Below, piece after piece: positions 18,404 through 25,425 of a stretch of 64,000 bases of DNA. Position 1 is the stretch's first letter; each line of letters opens with the position of its first letter. The stretch lies in assembly GCF_030296675.1 (NCBI RefSeq), contig NZ_AP027736.1, positions 744,001 through 808,000 of the forward strand, given 5' to 3'. The position numbers and the translations under genes were made by a program. Under the pieces are notes generated by a model, which had not been told where the DNA came from, searched no databases, and saw only the letters and a list, made by a program, of their open reading frames with translations. The stretch is from Demequina sediminis. Its GTDB lineage: Bacteria; Actinomycetota; Actinomycetes; Actinomycetales; Demequinaceae.

Positions 18404-18421
18404 TATCTCGACGTCAAGATA
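18404..18421. promoter_or_regulatory. MarR operator 2
   Basis: TATCTCGACGTCAAGATA repeats operator 1 with one arm mismatch. The centres are 25 bases apart. Together the two boxes cover most of the 79-base divergent promoter region. Confidence 0.72.
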
Positions 18422-18442
18422 TTCCGCTGGCATGATGGTGCC

Positions 18443-19000
18443 ATGACCGAGCCGGATACCAGGGGAAGCGCCGAGGACGCGGCGGCGCAGGCGGACGCGA
18501 TCGACCGGATTATGGGTCAGTGGGCATTGGAGTGTCCCGACCTGGACGTGAGTGCGCTCGAGATCATCGGACGTTTGTCGCGGTTCGCGGCGCTGGTCCA
18601 GGCGCGGCTCGACGCGGTGTTTGCCGAGTACGGGTTGCAGAGTTGGGAGTTCGACGTGCTCAGCGCGCTCCGGCGTGCGGGTGCACCCTATGAGCTGACG
18701 CCGGGCGAACTCGACCGCGCGTTGCTCATCACGTCGGGCACCACGACGCACCGCGTGACGCGCCTCGAGGCGCGCGGCTTTGTCACGCGCCGCCGTGACG
18801 ATGACGACCGCCGCGTGGTCCGCGTGCGGCTCACCGATGCTGGCGTCGAGATCCAGGCAGCCGCGCACGCCGCGCACGCGGCCAATGAGGTGCGCATCCT
18901 GTCGGGCCTGTCCGACGCCGAGCGGTCGGCGTTGCTCGACGGACTTCGCGCCATGGGTCGGGTGCTGGGCGACCGATCCGAGGGCGTCGCGGCGGTGTGA
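18443..19000 (+). CDS. MarR-family regulator of the EamA exporter
   Basis: Winged-helix repressor of 185 residues. The DNA-binding core is around ELTPGELDRALLITSGTTTHRVTRLEARGFV, followed by the wing RRRDDDDRRVVRVRLTDAG and a C-terminal dimerisation helix. CATGAT lies 6 bases before the ATG with no Shine-Dalgarno sequence, so it is probably leaderless. Divergence from the EamA gene and the two palindromes between them argue that it represses both. The effector is unknown. Confidence 0.92.
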   Translation: MTEPDTRGSAEDAAAQADAIDRIMGQWALECPDLDVSALEIIGRLSRFAALVQARLDAVFAEYGLQSWEFDVLSALRRAGAPYELTPGELDRALLITSGTTTHRVTRLEARGFVTRRRDDDDRRVVRVRLTDAGVEIQAAAHAAHAANEVRILSGLSDAERSALLDGLRAMGRVLGDRSEGVAAV

Positions 19001-19047
19001 GCCGGGCGTCGCGATCGCGCCTCCGCCCGCCCTTCCGCCTAACGCCG

Positions 19048-19061
19048 ATAATGCGCATTAT
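19048..19061. promoter_or_regulatory. Perfect 14-base palindrome, function unknown
   Basis: ATAATGCGCATTAT sits in the 145-base gap between the convergent MarR and lipoprotein genes, in a short AT-rich island. It is shaped like an operator, but no divergent promoter is expected here. The rest of the gap holds nothing recognisable. Confidence 0.4.
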
Positions 19062-19145
19062 GACATTACGCGTAGCAGCGGCGCTCCTCCTCGTCGCCTC
19101 GCACGTGCATGCTGATGTCTTGCGCACCCACGGCCAGTCCGCGCA

Positions 19146-19736
19146 TCACCAGCCCAGAGCTTCCCGCGCGGTGATCTCGGTCGGAAGGTCGTCCGCGTCG
19201 TCGCGCTCGAACTGCGTGAATGTCAGGGGCTCCACAGTGTCGCCGTCGATCCCCGGTGCGACGTAGATTCCCGCGACGACCCCAGTCGGATAGAACTGAG
19301 TCGCCAGCCTTCCGTCCAGTCCCGACAGGGTCAAGAACAAGAGGTACGTGTTCTCGGGCCCGAGGAGGTTGGCCAGCGGCGGAGTGTCCGCTCCTCCGAC
19401 TTGGCGCACGACGATGGTGTCCCCGGCCGCCAGCCCGGACGTCGCATCGGCGTCCATCACTTCGACATCGGACAGGGTGAAATGGAACCCAGGTTCGACG
19501 TCGTCTGCTACCTCCTGATCAATGACCCGGCCGACGACCACGGCGTCGCTGTCGGCCCTGAGCGCCTCAAGCGAGTCATAGAACGCGACGCGCGAGTACT
19601 CGCCCTCCGGCACGGGGTCCGGCGTCGAGCAGCCCACGGCCGCAATCGCGACGGATGCCACCGCGGTCGCGAGACCGGCGCGACGCTTGGCGAGAGTGGC
19701 GCTCAAGTACTTGCGAGACGACACGCTCACCGTCAT
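19146..19736 (-). CDS. Putative lipoprotein, unknown function
   Basis: Protein of 196 residues with a positively charged start (SSRKYLSATLAKRRAG), a hydrophobic stretch and a lipobox-like end AAVGC near residue 36, so it is probably lipidated and anchored outside the membrane. The remaining about 160 residues form an acidic globular domain (AFYDSLEALRADSDAVVVGR, GDTIVVRQVGG, ENTYLLFLTLSG) resembling hypothetical exported proteins of Gram-positive bacteria. No family is named with confidence. The 299-base gap between its start and the next gene (19737-20035) shows no feature except the promoter hexamer at 20023. Confidence 0.75.
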   Translation of the reverse strand: MTVSVSSRKYLSATLAKRRAGLATAVASVAIAAVGCSTPDPVPEGEYSRVAFYDSLEALRADSDAVVVGRVIDQEVADDVEPGFHFTLSDVEVMDADATSGLAAGDTIVVRQVGGADTPPLANLLGPENTYLLFLTLSGLDGRLATQFYPTGVVAGIYVAPGIDGDTVEPLTFTQFERDDADDLPTEITAREALGW

Positions 19737-20022
19737 GCTCCCCCGAAGCCGTGCGACTCTTCACCGAGCCGGATCTACCTGCTGCATTGCACTGTATCCG
19801 GGTCTCCGCGTTCCCGCACGACGCGCCTCGCGCGAGTGACCGATCCTGCGCTCCACTCCCCCGCCGCTCACTCGCCAGCCCCGCTTCGCGCAGAGGATTT
19901 GCCGATTTTCGACCCAGAATCGGCCTTCGCGCATCGCCTGGTGCGATCGCCGGGTCGCGAAGCCCGCGTGCGCACTGCCACACCCGGTCCCGCTCGGCCA
20001 CACGCACACGCCCACGCTTCTC

Positions 20023-20028
20023 TACGAT
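20023..20028 (+). promoter_or_regulatory. -10 hexamer for leaderless P-loop kinase gene
   Basis: TACGAT lies 7 bases before the ATG at 20036, without a Shine-Dalgarno sequence. Confidence 0.5.
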
Positions 20029-20035
20029 GCCAATC

Positions 20036-20527
20036 ATGTCCAGCCGCCTTCCGCACCCCAGTGACCGCGTCATCTTGGTGTGCGGCCCCGCGGGCTCCGG
20101 CAAGTCCACGGTCGCGCGGGCGTGCCGCGACGCGGGCTACGAGGTGCTGTCCTTCGACGAGGAGGCGTGGAGCCGGGGCCACACGTCCCACCCCGTTCCG
20201 GAGGAGGTCGCGCAGGCGATCCACCGCGACCTCCAGCGCCGTCTCCTCTCGCTCGTGGCCGCGGGTGAGTCGGTCGCCGTCGACACGTCCTTCTGGTCGC
20301 GCCGGTCACGCGACGACTACCGCGAGTGCCTGCGTCCCGCCGGAATCGTCCCGGTGGTCTACTACCTCGACACGCCCCGCTCCATAATCCTCGAGCGCCT
20401 TTCTCGGCGCCGGGGCGACGGGCCGCATGACGTGGTGGTGCCCCCCGACCGGGCCGCGTCCTACCTCGATGGCTTCGAGGTGCCGACCCCGGCCGAGGGG
20501 CCGCTGCGCGTCGTGGACCACGCCTGA
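20036..20527 (+). CDS. P-loop NTPase, AAA_33/zeta-like kinase
   Basis: Small cytosolic P-loop protein of 163 residues. Walker A is CGPAGSGKST near residue 17, VDTSFWSRRSRDDY is the probable Walker B and base segment, and RLSRRRGDGPHDV resembles a lid region. The architecture fits small kinases that phosphorylate metabolites or antibiotics. No antitoxin-like partner is adjacent, so a zeta-toxin role is not supported. ATG 20036 is chosen because the P-loop then lies at the usual distance from the N-terminus and the promoter hexamer is correctly spaced. Confidence 0.82.
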   Translation: MSSRLPHPSDRVILVCGPAGSGKSTVARACRDAGYEVLSFDEEAWSRGHTSHPVPEEVAQAIHRDLQRRLLSLVAAGESVAVDTSFWSRRSRDDYRECLRPAGIVPVVYYLDTPRSIILERLSRRRGDGPHDVVVPPDRAASYLDGFEVPTPAEGPLRVVDHA

Positions 20528-20630
20528 CGACCCCCAGCCCCGGCGCGCCCCCGGGCTCGGAACAACATGCCTGGTAGCGTCGATACCCTGGCGCACGCGT
20601 GCAGACCACCCTGAGAAGGCTGGAGGAACG

Positions 20631-21311
20631 ATGACCATTGAGATGACCGCCGCGACCGAGGTGACCGACATCGCCACTCGCTGGCGAGAGCTCGACGAGC
20701 ACTTTGGGACCGCGCGCAGGCGCGCCGGGGACGACGACCCCGCGCTGCTCGTTGATCGCTCCAGCGCCGTCGTCCTGACCGCCCCGCACGCGACTCGTCA
20801 CTACCGCGCGGGCGCGATGAAGGCGGCCGATCTCCACACCGGGTCGCTCACGCTCCTGGCCGGCGAGGTCGCGAACGTCTCCGCCGTGGTCTCGGCCGGC
20901 GCGCGCACCGAGTGGGACACATGGGACGAGCGCGACGATGAGTTCTCGCGCCACCTGCGCGATCTCAGCGACTCCGCGCGCATGCTCATCGACATCCACG
21001 GCATGGGCGACCACCACGGCCCGGACTTCTGCCTGGGCACCGGACCGCGCCCCGGCGCTTTGGAGAACCTCGCGGTGGAGATCCTGCGTTCCGAGCTCGA
21101 CGCCTTCGAGGTCGTGGTCGACGCCCCCTTCACCGCGCGCCCTCACTACACCGTGACCAGCCTTGCCCAGCGCCACCTGGGGCTTGCGGGGCTGCAGATC
21201 GAGGTGGCCGCGCGCTGGCGCAGTCCGCACGACGACAGCGCTGCGCCCGCGGCATCGGCGCTCTCGCTCGCCCTCACCGCGGTCGAGGAGGGCATCCGCG
21301 ACGCGGCCTGA
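20631..21311 (+). CDS. Uncharacterised protein resembling N-formylglutamate amidohydrolases
   Basis: Protein of 226 residues with no signal peptide. SSAVVLTAPHATRHYR, DLHTG, LIDIHGMGDHHGPDF and ALSLALTAVEEGI recall the metal-binding layout of the N-formylglutamate amidohydrolase-like superfamily (His and Asp/Glu near the N-terminus, a second His further on), but the match is weak and the substrate unknown. GGAGG lies 7 bases upstream of the ATG at 20631. It converges with the SbtA-type transporter gene, leaving only 2 bases between the two stops. Confidence 0.6.
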   Translation: MTIEMTAATEVTDIATRWRELDEHFGTARRRAGDDDPALLVDRSSAVVLTAPHATRHYRAGAMKAADLHTGSLTLLAGEVANVSAVVSAGARTEWDTWDERDDEFSRHLRDLSDSARMLIDIHGMGDHHGPDFCLGTGPRPGALENLAVEILRSELDAFEVVVDAPFTARPHYTVTSLAQRHLGLAGLQIEVAARWRSPHDDSAAPAASALSLALTAVEEGIRDAA

Positions 21312-21313
21312 TC

Positions 21314-22271
21314 TCACGCGCCCAGGGTCTGGGCGAACCATGTGAGCAGCGGGATGCCGAGTGTGAGGTTGAGCGGGAAGGTCAGGCCGATGCTCGCGGT
21401 GAGCGCGAGTGACAGGTTTGCCTGAGGAAGCGCGATGCGGACGGCGGCCGGCGCGGCGATGTAGGACGCCGATGCGACCAGGACGCCGAGGATCGCACTA
21501 CCGCCGACCCCAAGCCCCCGAGCGTGCCGGCAGCGACGCCGATCAGGCCCACGAGCGGCGGGAACCCGAGCGCGAACGCGTAGATGCCCGGACCCGCGTG
21601 ATGGAAGGTGCGCAGGCGCTGGCCGACCTCGGTTCCGAGGGCGAGCAGGAACAGGACGAGCACGCCTCGGAATCCGTCGGCGAAGACGACCGAGATCGGT
21701 GCGAAGCCCTCCTCCCCCAGCACGGCGCCGATCCCGAGCCCGCCGAGCAGCAGCACGACCGACTTGCCCGCGAGCACCTCGTGGAAGGTTGCGCCCCAGC
21801 CCGCGGTGCGGGCGAGGTGGCGGCGCGCGAGGACGATGCCGACGAGGATGCCGGGGACCTCGAGGATCGCGAGCATGGTCGCCGCGTAGGCGGGCACCTC
21901 GATGCCGGAGTCGGCGAGGAACACGAGTGCCGCGGTAAAGGTCACGAGGGATGTCGAGCCGTAGTGCGCCGCCATCGAGCCGCGATCATCCCGGTTGAGC
22001 CGCGTGATCAGCCGGAGAAGCCCGTACGCGGCCGCGGGGACGAGGATGCCGAGCAGCACTGCGAGTGCGGCTGGCGCCGCGACGTCGACCAGCGGCACAC
22101 CCCGCAGGGCCACTCCCCCTTGAGGCCAATCGCGAGGAGCAGGTAGATCGAGATCGCCTGAGTGACCGGCTCAGGGACCTTGAGGTCGGAACGGATCGCG
22201 GCGGCGAGGATGCCGAGCGCGAACGCCAGCACGGGCGCCGAGAAGAAGTTGGTGACGAACGACTCGAGCAT
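21314..22271 (-). CDS. SbtA-type sodium-dependent bicarbonate transporter family (two frameshifts as read)
   Basis: Membrane protein of the SbtA/DUF897 family; cyanobacterial members take up bicarbonate with sodium, but the substrate here is unproven. Three reading frames join into one protein of about 319 residues with about ten hydrophobic segments: LAFALGILAAAIRSDLKVPE then YLLLAIGLKGG, FTAALVFLADSGIEVPAYAA, and the C-terminal VLVASASYIAAPAAVRIALP. The breaks are at CCCCC 22115-22119 and CCCC 21509-21512; one added C in each restores the family sequence. ATG 22271 has GGAGG upstream; ATG 22292 is an alternative. A divergent HTH gene is likely its regulator. Confidence 0.78.
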
Positions 22272-22367
22272 CAGGACCTCCGATGGAAACATGAAGTGCA
22301 GTGCATCGATCGGTCACAATACATGAACTCTGTTGCACGTGAGGACGCGGGTGGGCACAATGGAGGC

Positions 22368-22676
22368 GTGACCTCGTGGACCTTCCTTACGCACCACGCG
22401 CACGTGCTGCTCACGGTGGCGGCTCAGCCGGACCTCACCGTTCACGAGGTCGCACTGGCGGTCGGCATCTCCGACCGCCAAGCGGTGAACATCCTCAATG
22501 ACCTCGAGGCAGACGGCTACCTTGAGCGCGTCCGGCGGGGCCGCCGCAACCACTACGTGCTCCACCCCGATCGGCCGATGCGACACCATGGCAACTCCCA
22601 CCACTCGGTGGGAGATCTCATTGCGGCCATGGGTGACATTCGACACCTGCGTGGCGAGGGCGGCACCGCCGAGTAG
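22368..22676 (+). CDS. Winged-helix regulator divergent from SbtA-type transporter
   Basis: Protein of 102 residues dominated by a winged helix: TVHEVALAVGISDRQAVNILNDLEADGYLERVRRGRRNHYVL. A His-rich tail (RPMRHHGNSHHS) could bind a metal. GTG 22368 is preceded by GGAGG directly and by CACAAT 6 bases upstream, so leaderless or led translation are both possible. The 96-base divergent intergenic region holds both promoters. Control of the transporter is inferred from position only. Confidence 0.78.
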   Translation: MTSWTFLTHHAHVLLTVAAQPDLTVHEVALAVGISDRQAVNILNDLEADGYLERVRRGRRNHYVLHPDRPMRHHGNSHHSVGDLIAAMGDIRHLRGEGGTAE

Positions 22677-22734
22677 CCTGCGCACCCGACACGCGCGACG
22701 CGGCCCGACCCGCCCTGGCCGCTACCCTGCCACA

Positions 22735-23391
22735 GTGACCCTTCCCTCGCTGCCGTCGACGATCGCGGCGCCGGTCGAGCACGAGCTGGTCATCAAGAAG
22801 TCCGTCTTCCTCACGCACCTGTCGCCGGTCGGATCCGTCGAGGAGGCTGACGCGGTGATCGCGCGCATCCGCAAGGACCGCTGGGACGCGCGCCACCACT
22901 GCACCGCCATGGTGGTCGGGACCCACGCCGACAGGCAACGCTCAAGCGACGACGGCGAACCCGCGGGCACCGCCGGTGTGCCCATGCTCGAGGTGCTTCG
23001 CCATCGCGGCGTCACCGACGTTGTCGCCGTCGTGAGCCGATGGTTCGGCGGCGTCCTGCTGGGCGCGGGCGGACTCGTGCGGGCGTACGGAAGCGCGGTC
23101 TCCGAGACGATCGACCGCGCGGTCCTCGTGGATCGCGGGCTGCGCACGCGTGTCACGATCGACGTGCCGCACGCCGATGCCGGCCGCGTCACGGCGTGGC
23201 TCCACCAGTGGGCCGGGACGCACCAGGCGGTGCTCGACGCTCCGGCCTATGGTGCGACGGCCACCCTGGCCGTGTGGGTCGCGCCCGACAGGATCGCCGA
23301 CCTCGAGGCCGACCTTGCCGCCCTCACGGGCGGGGGCATCGTCCCCGTACCAGGCGAGACACGCGTGGTGGACCTTCCCAGGGCCACCTAG
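22735..23391 (+). CDS. yigZ: YigZ/IMPACT-family protein
   Basis: Conserved protein of 218 residues with an N-terminal UPF0029/IMPACT domain (KKSVFLTHLSPVGSVEEAD, DDGEPAGTAGVPMLEVL, VVSRWFGGVLLGAGGLVRAY) and a smaller C-terminal alpha/beta domain. Relatives are linked to translation and stress responses; the bacterial role is not well defined. TACCCT lies 6 bases before the GTG at 22735, so the transcript is probably leaderless. Confidence 0.92.
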   Translation: MTLPSLPSTIAAPVEHELVIKKSVFLTHLSPVGSVEEADAVIARIRKDRWDARHHCTAMVVGTHADRQRSSDDGEPAGTAGVPMLEVLRHRGVTDVVAVVSRWFGGVLLGAGGLVRAYGSAVSETIDRAVLVDRGLRTRVTIDVPHADAGRVTAWLHQWAGTHQAVLDAPAYGATATLAVWVAPDRIADLEADLAALTGGGIVPVPGETRVVDLPRAT

Positions 23392-23392
23392 C

Positions 23393-23542
23393 TCATTGCC
23401 TGCGGTGGCGGTTCTGGACGGCCACCACGACCGAGCCGACCGCACCGGCCGCGAGGACCAGCACCATGAGGAAGAAGCCGGGCTGCCACGAGGCGGCGGT
23501 GGCCGCGGTGGCGCCGGCGTGGACTGCGGTGACAGTGAACAT
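23393..23542 (-). CDS. Small single-pass membrane protein (49 aa)
   Basis: A short gene facing yigZ, with stop codons 1 base apart. It reads MFTVTAVHAGATAATAASWQ then one membrane segment (FFLMVLVLAAGAVGSVVVAV) and a basic tail QNRHRRQ, so the C-terminus should face the cytoplasm. GGAGAG sits 5 bases before the ATG. The good ribosome site, hydrophobic segment and clean end favour a real gene; the function is unknown. Confidence 0.6.
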   Translation of the reverse strand: MFTVTAVHAGATAATAASWQPGFFLMVLVLAAGAVGSVVVAVQNRHRRQ

Positions 23543-23692
23543 GAACTCTCCGTTGAGCTGTTCTGCGAGGCGCGATGGATCGCACCGGCCTCGCTGCCGG
23601 GTGGGGACCCACCCTCAGGATATCCCCGCGGGGACGATGCCCTGGCCGGGTATGACGCGTGTCTCGCGCCCGAGTGTCCGTACATAGACGAG

Positions 23693-23700
23693 TATCGATA
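23693..23700. promoter_or_regulatory. Short palindrome in the acr3 promoter
   Basis: TATCGATA lies in an AT-rich patch about 40 bases before acr3, next to TATAAG, which could be its -10. ArsR-type operators often contain ATCGAT-like cores, so arsenic-responsive control is possible. The remainder of the 197-base gap holds one copy of the recurring GGGACGATGCCC motif (23631-23642). Confidence 0.35.
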
Positions 23701-23739
23701 TAAGGTGAGAGCCGACGATCACATGCGCAGGAGGACACC

Positions 23740-24837
23740 ATGTCGAGCGAGACCACCGTGACGGGACACGTCACCCCCCACCGCCTGTCGACGCTGGACC
23801 GTTGGCTCCCGGCCTGGATCGCGGTCGCGATGCTGGCAGGAGTGCTCCTGGGAAGGCTGATCCCGCAGGTCTCGGCGTGGCTCAGTCATCTCGAGGTGGG
23901 CGGCGTCTCGATTCCGATTGGCCTTGGTCTCCTTGTCATGATGTACCCGGTGCTCGCCAAGGTCAGATATGACAAGGTGGCGGCTGTCACGGGTGACAAG
24001 CGACTCCTCACGTCATCGCTGATTCTCAACTGGATCGTGGGCCCGGCGGTCATGTTCGCCTTGGCATGGATCTTTCTGCCCGATCTGCCCGAGTACCGCA
24101 CGGGACTCATCATCGTGGGTCTCGCGCGGTGCATCGCGATGGTGGTGATCTGGAACGACCTCGCCTGCGGTGACCGCGAGGCGACAGCCGTGCTCGTCGC
24201 CATCAACTCGGTCTTCCAAGTCATCGCCTTCTCGCTCCTGGGGTGGTTCTACCTCACCGTGCTGCCGGGATGGCTGGGCCTCGATTCGCAAGGGCTTGAC
24301 GTCTCGATCGGCCAGATCGCGATCAACGTGCTCGTGTTCCTCGGCGTGCCCCTCGTTGCGGGCTTCGCGTCGCGATGGATCGGCGAACGGCGCAAGGGCC
24401 GTGAGTGGTACGAGGAGCGCTTCATCCCCGTGATCGGGCCGTGGGCGCTCTACGGTCTGCTATTCACGATCGTGTTGCTCTTCGCGCTCCAGGGAGAGGC
24501 GATTACCCAGAACCCCTGGGATGTCGCCCGCATCGCGCTTCCCCTGCTGGTCTACTTCGCCGTGATGTGGTTCGTGGGAATCGCGTGGGGCAAGGCGCTG
24601 GGGCTCGGCTACGCGCGGTCGACCACACTCGCCTTCACCGCCGCAGGCAACAACTTCGAGCTCGCCATCGCGGTTGCGATCGGCACCTTTGGAGCACAGT
24701 CCGGTCAGGCTCTCGCGGGCGTCGTGGGACCGCTCATTGAGGTTCCGGTGCTCGTGGGACTCGTGTACGTGTCCCTGTGGCTCGCACGCCGCTGGTTCAG
24801 AGTCGAGCCCTATGCGGTGGCCGTCTCTGCGCCGTAG
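23740..24837 (+). CDS. acr3: ACR3-family arsenite efflux permease
   Basis: Expels arsenite from the cell. The 365-residue protein has about ten membrane segments and the family signatures: the conserved Cys in GLARCIAMVVIWNDLACGD (TM4) and the Glu in FTAAGNNFELAIAVAIGTFG (TM9), both essential in characterised ACR3 proteins, plus GPLIEVPVLVGLVYVSLW near the end. GGAGGACACC gives a good ribosome site. There is no arsC or arsR next to it, so regulation must come from elsewhere or from the palindrome upstream. Confidence 0.95.
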   Translation: MSSETTVTGHVTPHRLSTLDRWLPAWIAVAMLAGVLLGRLIPQVSAWLSHLEVGGVSIPIGLGLLVMMYPVLAKVRYDKVAAVTGDKRLLTSSLILNWIVGPAVMFALAWIFLPDLPEYRTGLIIVGLARCIAMVVIWNDLACGDREATAVLVAINSVFQVIAFSLLGWFYLTVLPGWLGLDSQGLDVSIGQIAINVLVFLGVPLVAGFASRWIGERRKGREWYEERFIPVIGPWALYGLLFTIVLLFALQGEAITQNPWDVARIALPLLVYFAVMWFVGIAWGKALGLGYARSTTLAFTAAGNNFELAIAVAIGTFGAQSGQALAGVVGPLIEVPVLVGLVYVSLWLARRWFRVEPYAVAVSAP

Positions 24838-24840
24838 GTT

Positions 24841-25338
24841 TCAGGCCGCCGCGATCTGCTCGAGTTGCGTCGCGACGCCCTCGGCCCAGTCCCGCACGGC
24901 GGTGAGGTCGCGGAAGTCTCCGAGCGGAGGGTTGAGGGCCTTGATGAGCGCCTTCTCCCCCACGTTGAGCCGGTCCCAGTCGATCGCGCCGGCGAAGCGC
25001 GCGTGCTCGTGGGCCGAGATCTCACGCGCGAAGCCGTCGGCCTCGTCGAGGGGCTGACCGGGCTTCACCACGGTCTCCATGCCCACGGAGAAGATCCACA
25101 CGTCCTTGGCCCGCAGCTCGTCCCTGTGCTCCTTGACGAGCCCCGACGCGTCACGGCGCCACAGCCCGCCATACACGGCGGAGCCGAGGATCACGGCCTC
25201 GTAGTAGTGGATGCCCTGGACGTCACACGCGTCCTCGCAGTCCACCTCGAAGCCGTGCTCGCCGATCACCTCGGCGATCTTCCTCGCCACCTCGCGCGTC
25301 GCGCCGTACTTCGAACCAACAGCAACCAGGACCTTCAT
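24841..25338 (-). CDS. Flavodoxin-like protein (HemG/protoporphyrinogen-oxidase type)
   Basis: FMN-binding electron-transfer protein of 165 residues. The phosphate loop is near the start (VLVAVGSKYGATREVARKIA) and YEAVILGSAVYGGLWRRDAS supplies the isoalloxazine contacts. The family includes menaquinone-dependent protoporphyrinogen oxidases and redox stress proteins. GAGGAGGTCACC precedes the ATG at 25338. The upstream region carries a DosR-like half-palindrome and a GGGACGATGG copy, suggesting hypoxia or redox control. Confidence 0.82.
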   Translation of the reverse strand: MKVLVAVGSKYGATREVARKIAEVIGEHGFEVDCEDACDVQGIHYYEAVILGSAVYGGLWRRDASGLVKEHRDELRAKDVWIFSVGMETVVKPGQPLDEADGFAREISAHEHARFAGAIDWDRLNVGEKALIKALNPPLGDFRDLTAVRDWAEGVATQLEQIAAA

Positions 25339-25397
25339 GGTGACCTCCTCGGGGGACTCGACCCCACCATCGTCCCGTCCGGCTCGCGCCGTGCGAC

Positions 25398-25411
25398 GGG
25401 ACATAGGGCCC
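25398..25411. promoter_or_regulatory. DosR-like box upstream of flavodoxin gene
   Basis: GGGACATAGGGCCC resembles the dormancy-regulator consensus GGGACTTnnGnCCC with one mismatch at a defined position. It lies about 60 bases before the flavodoxin ATG and just beyond the pyc stop. Functional assignment is tentative. Confidence 0.35.
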
Positions 25412-25425
25412 AGCCAGCCCTCCGA

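Noticed and set aside
18364-18444. Upstream ATG at 18444 as the EamA start
   Set aside because: The added residues would be encoded by the MarR operators and the divergent promoter, and are not family-like.
20036-20527. Zeta-type toxin of a toxin-antitoxin pair
   Set aside because: The P-loop fits, but no antitoxin-like gene is adjacent and the promoter belongs to this gene alone.
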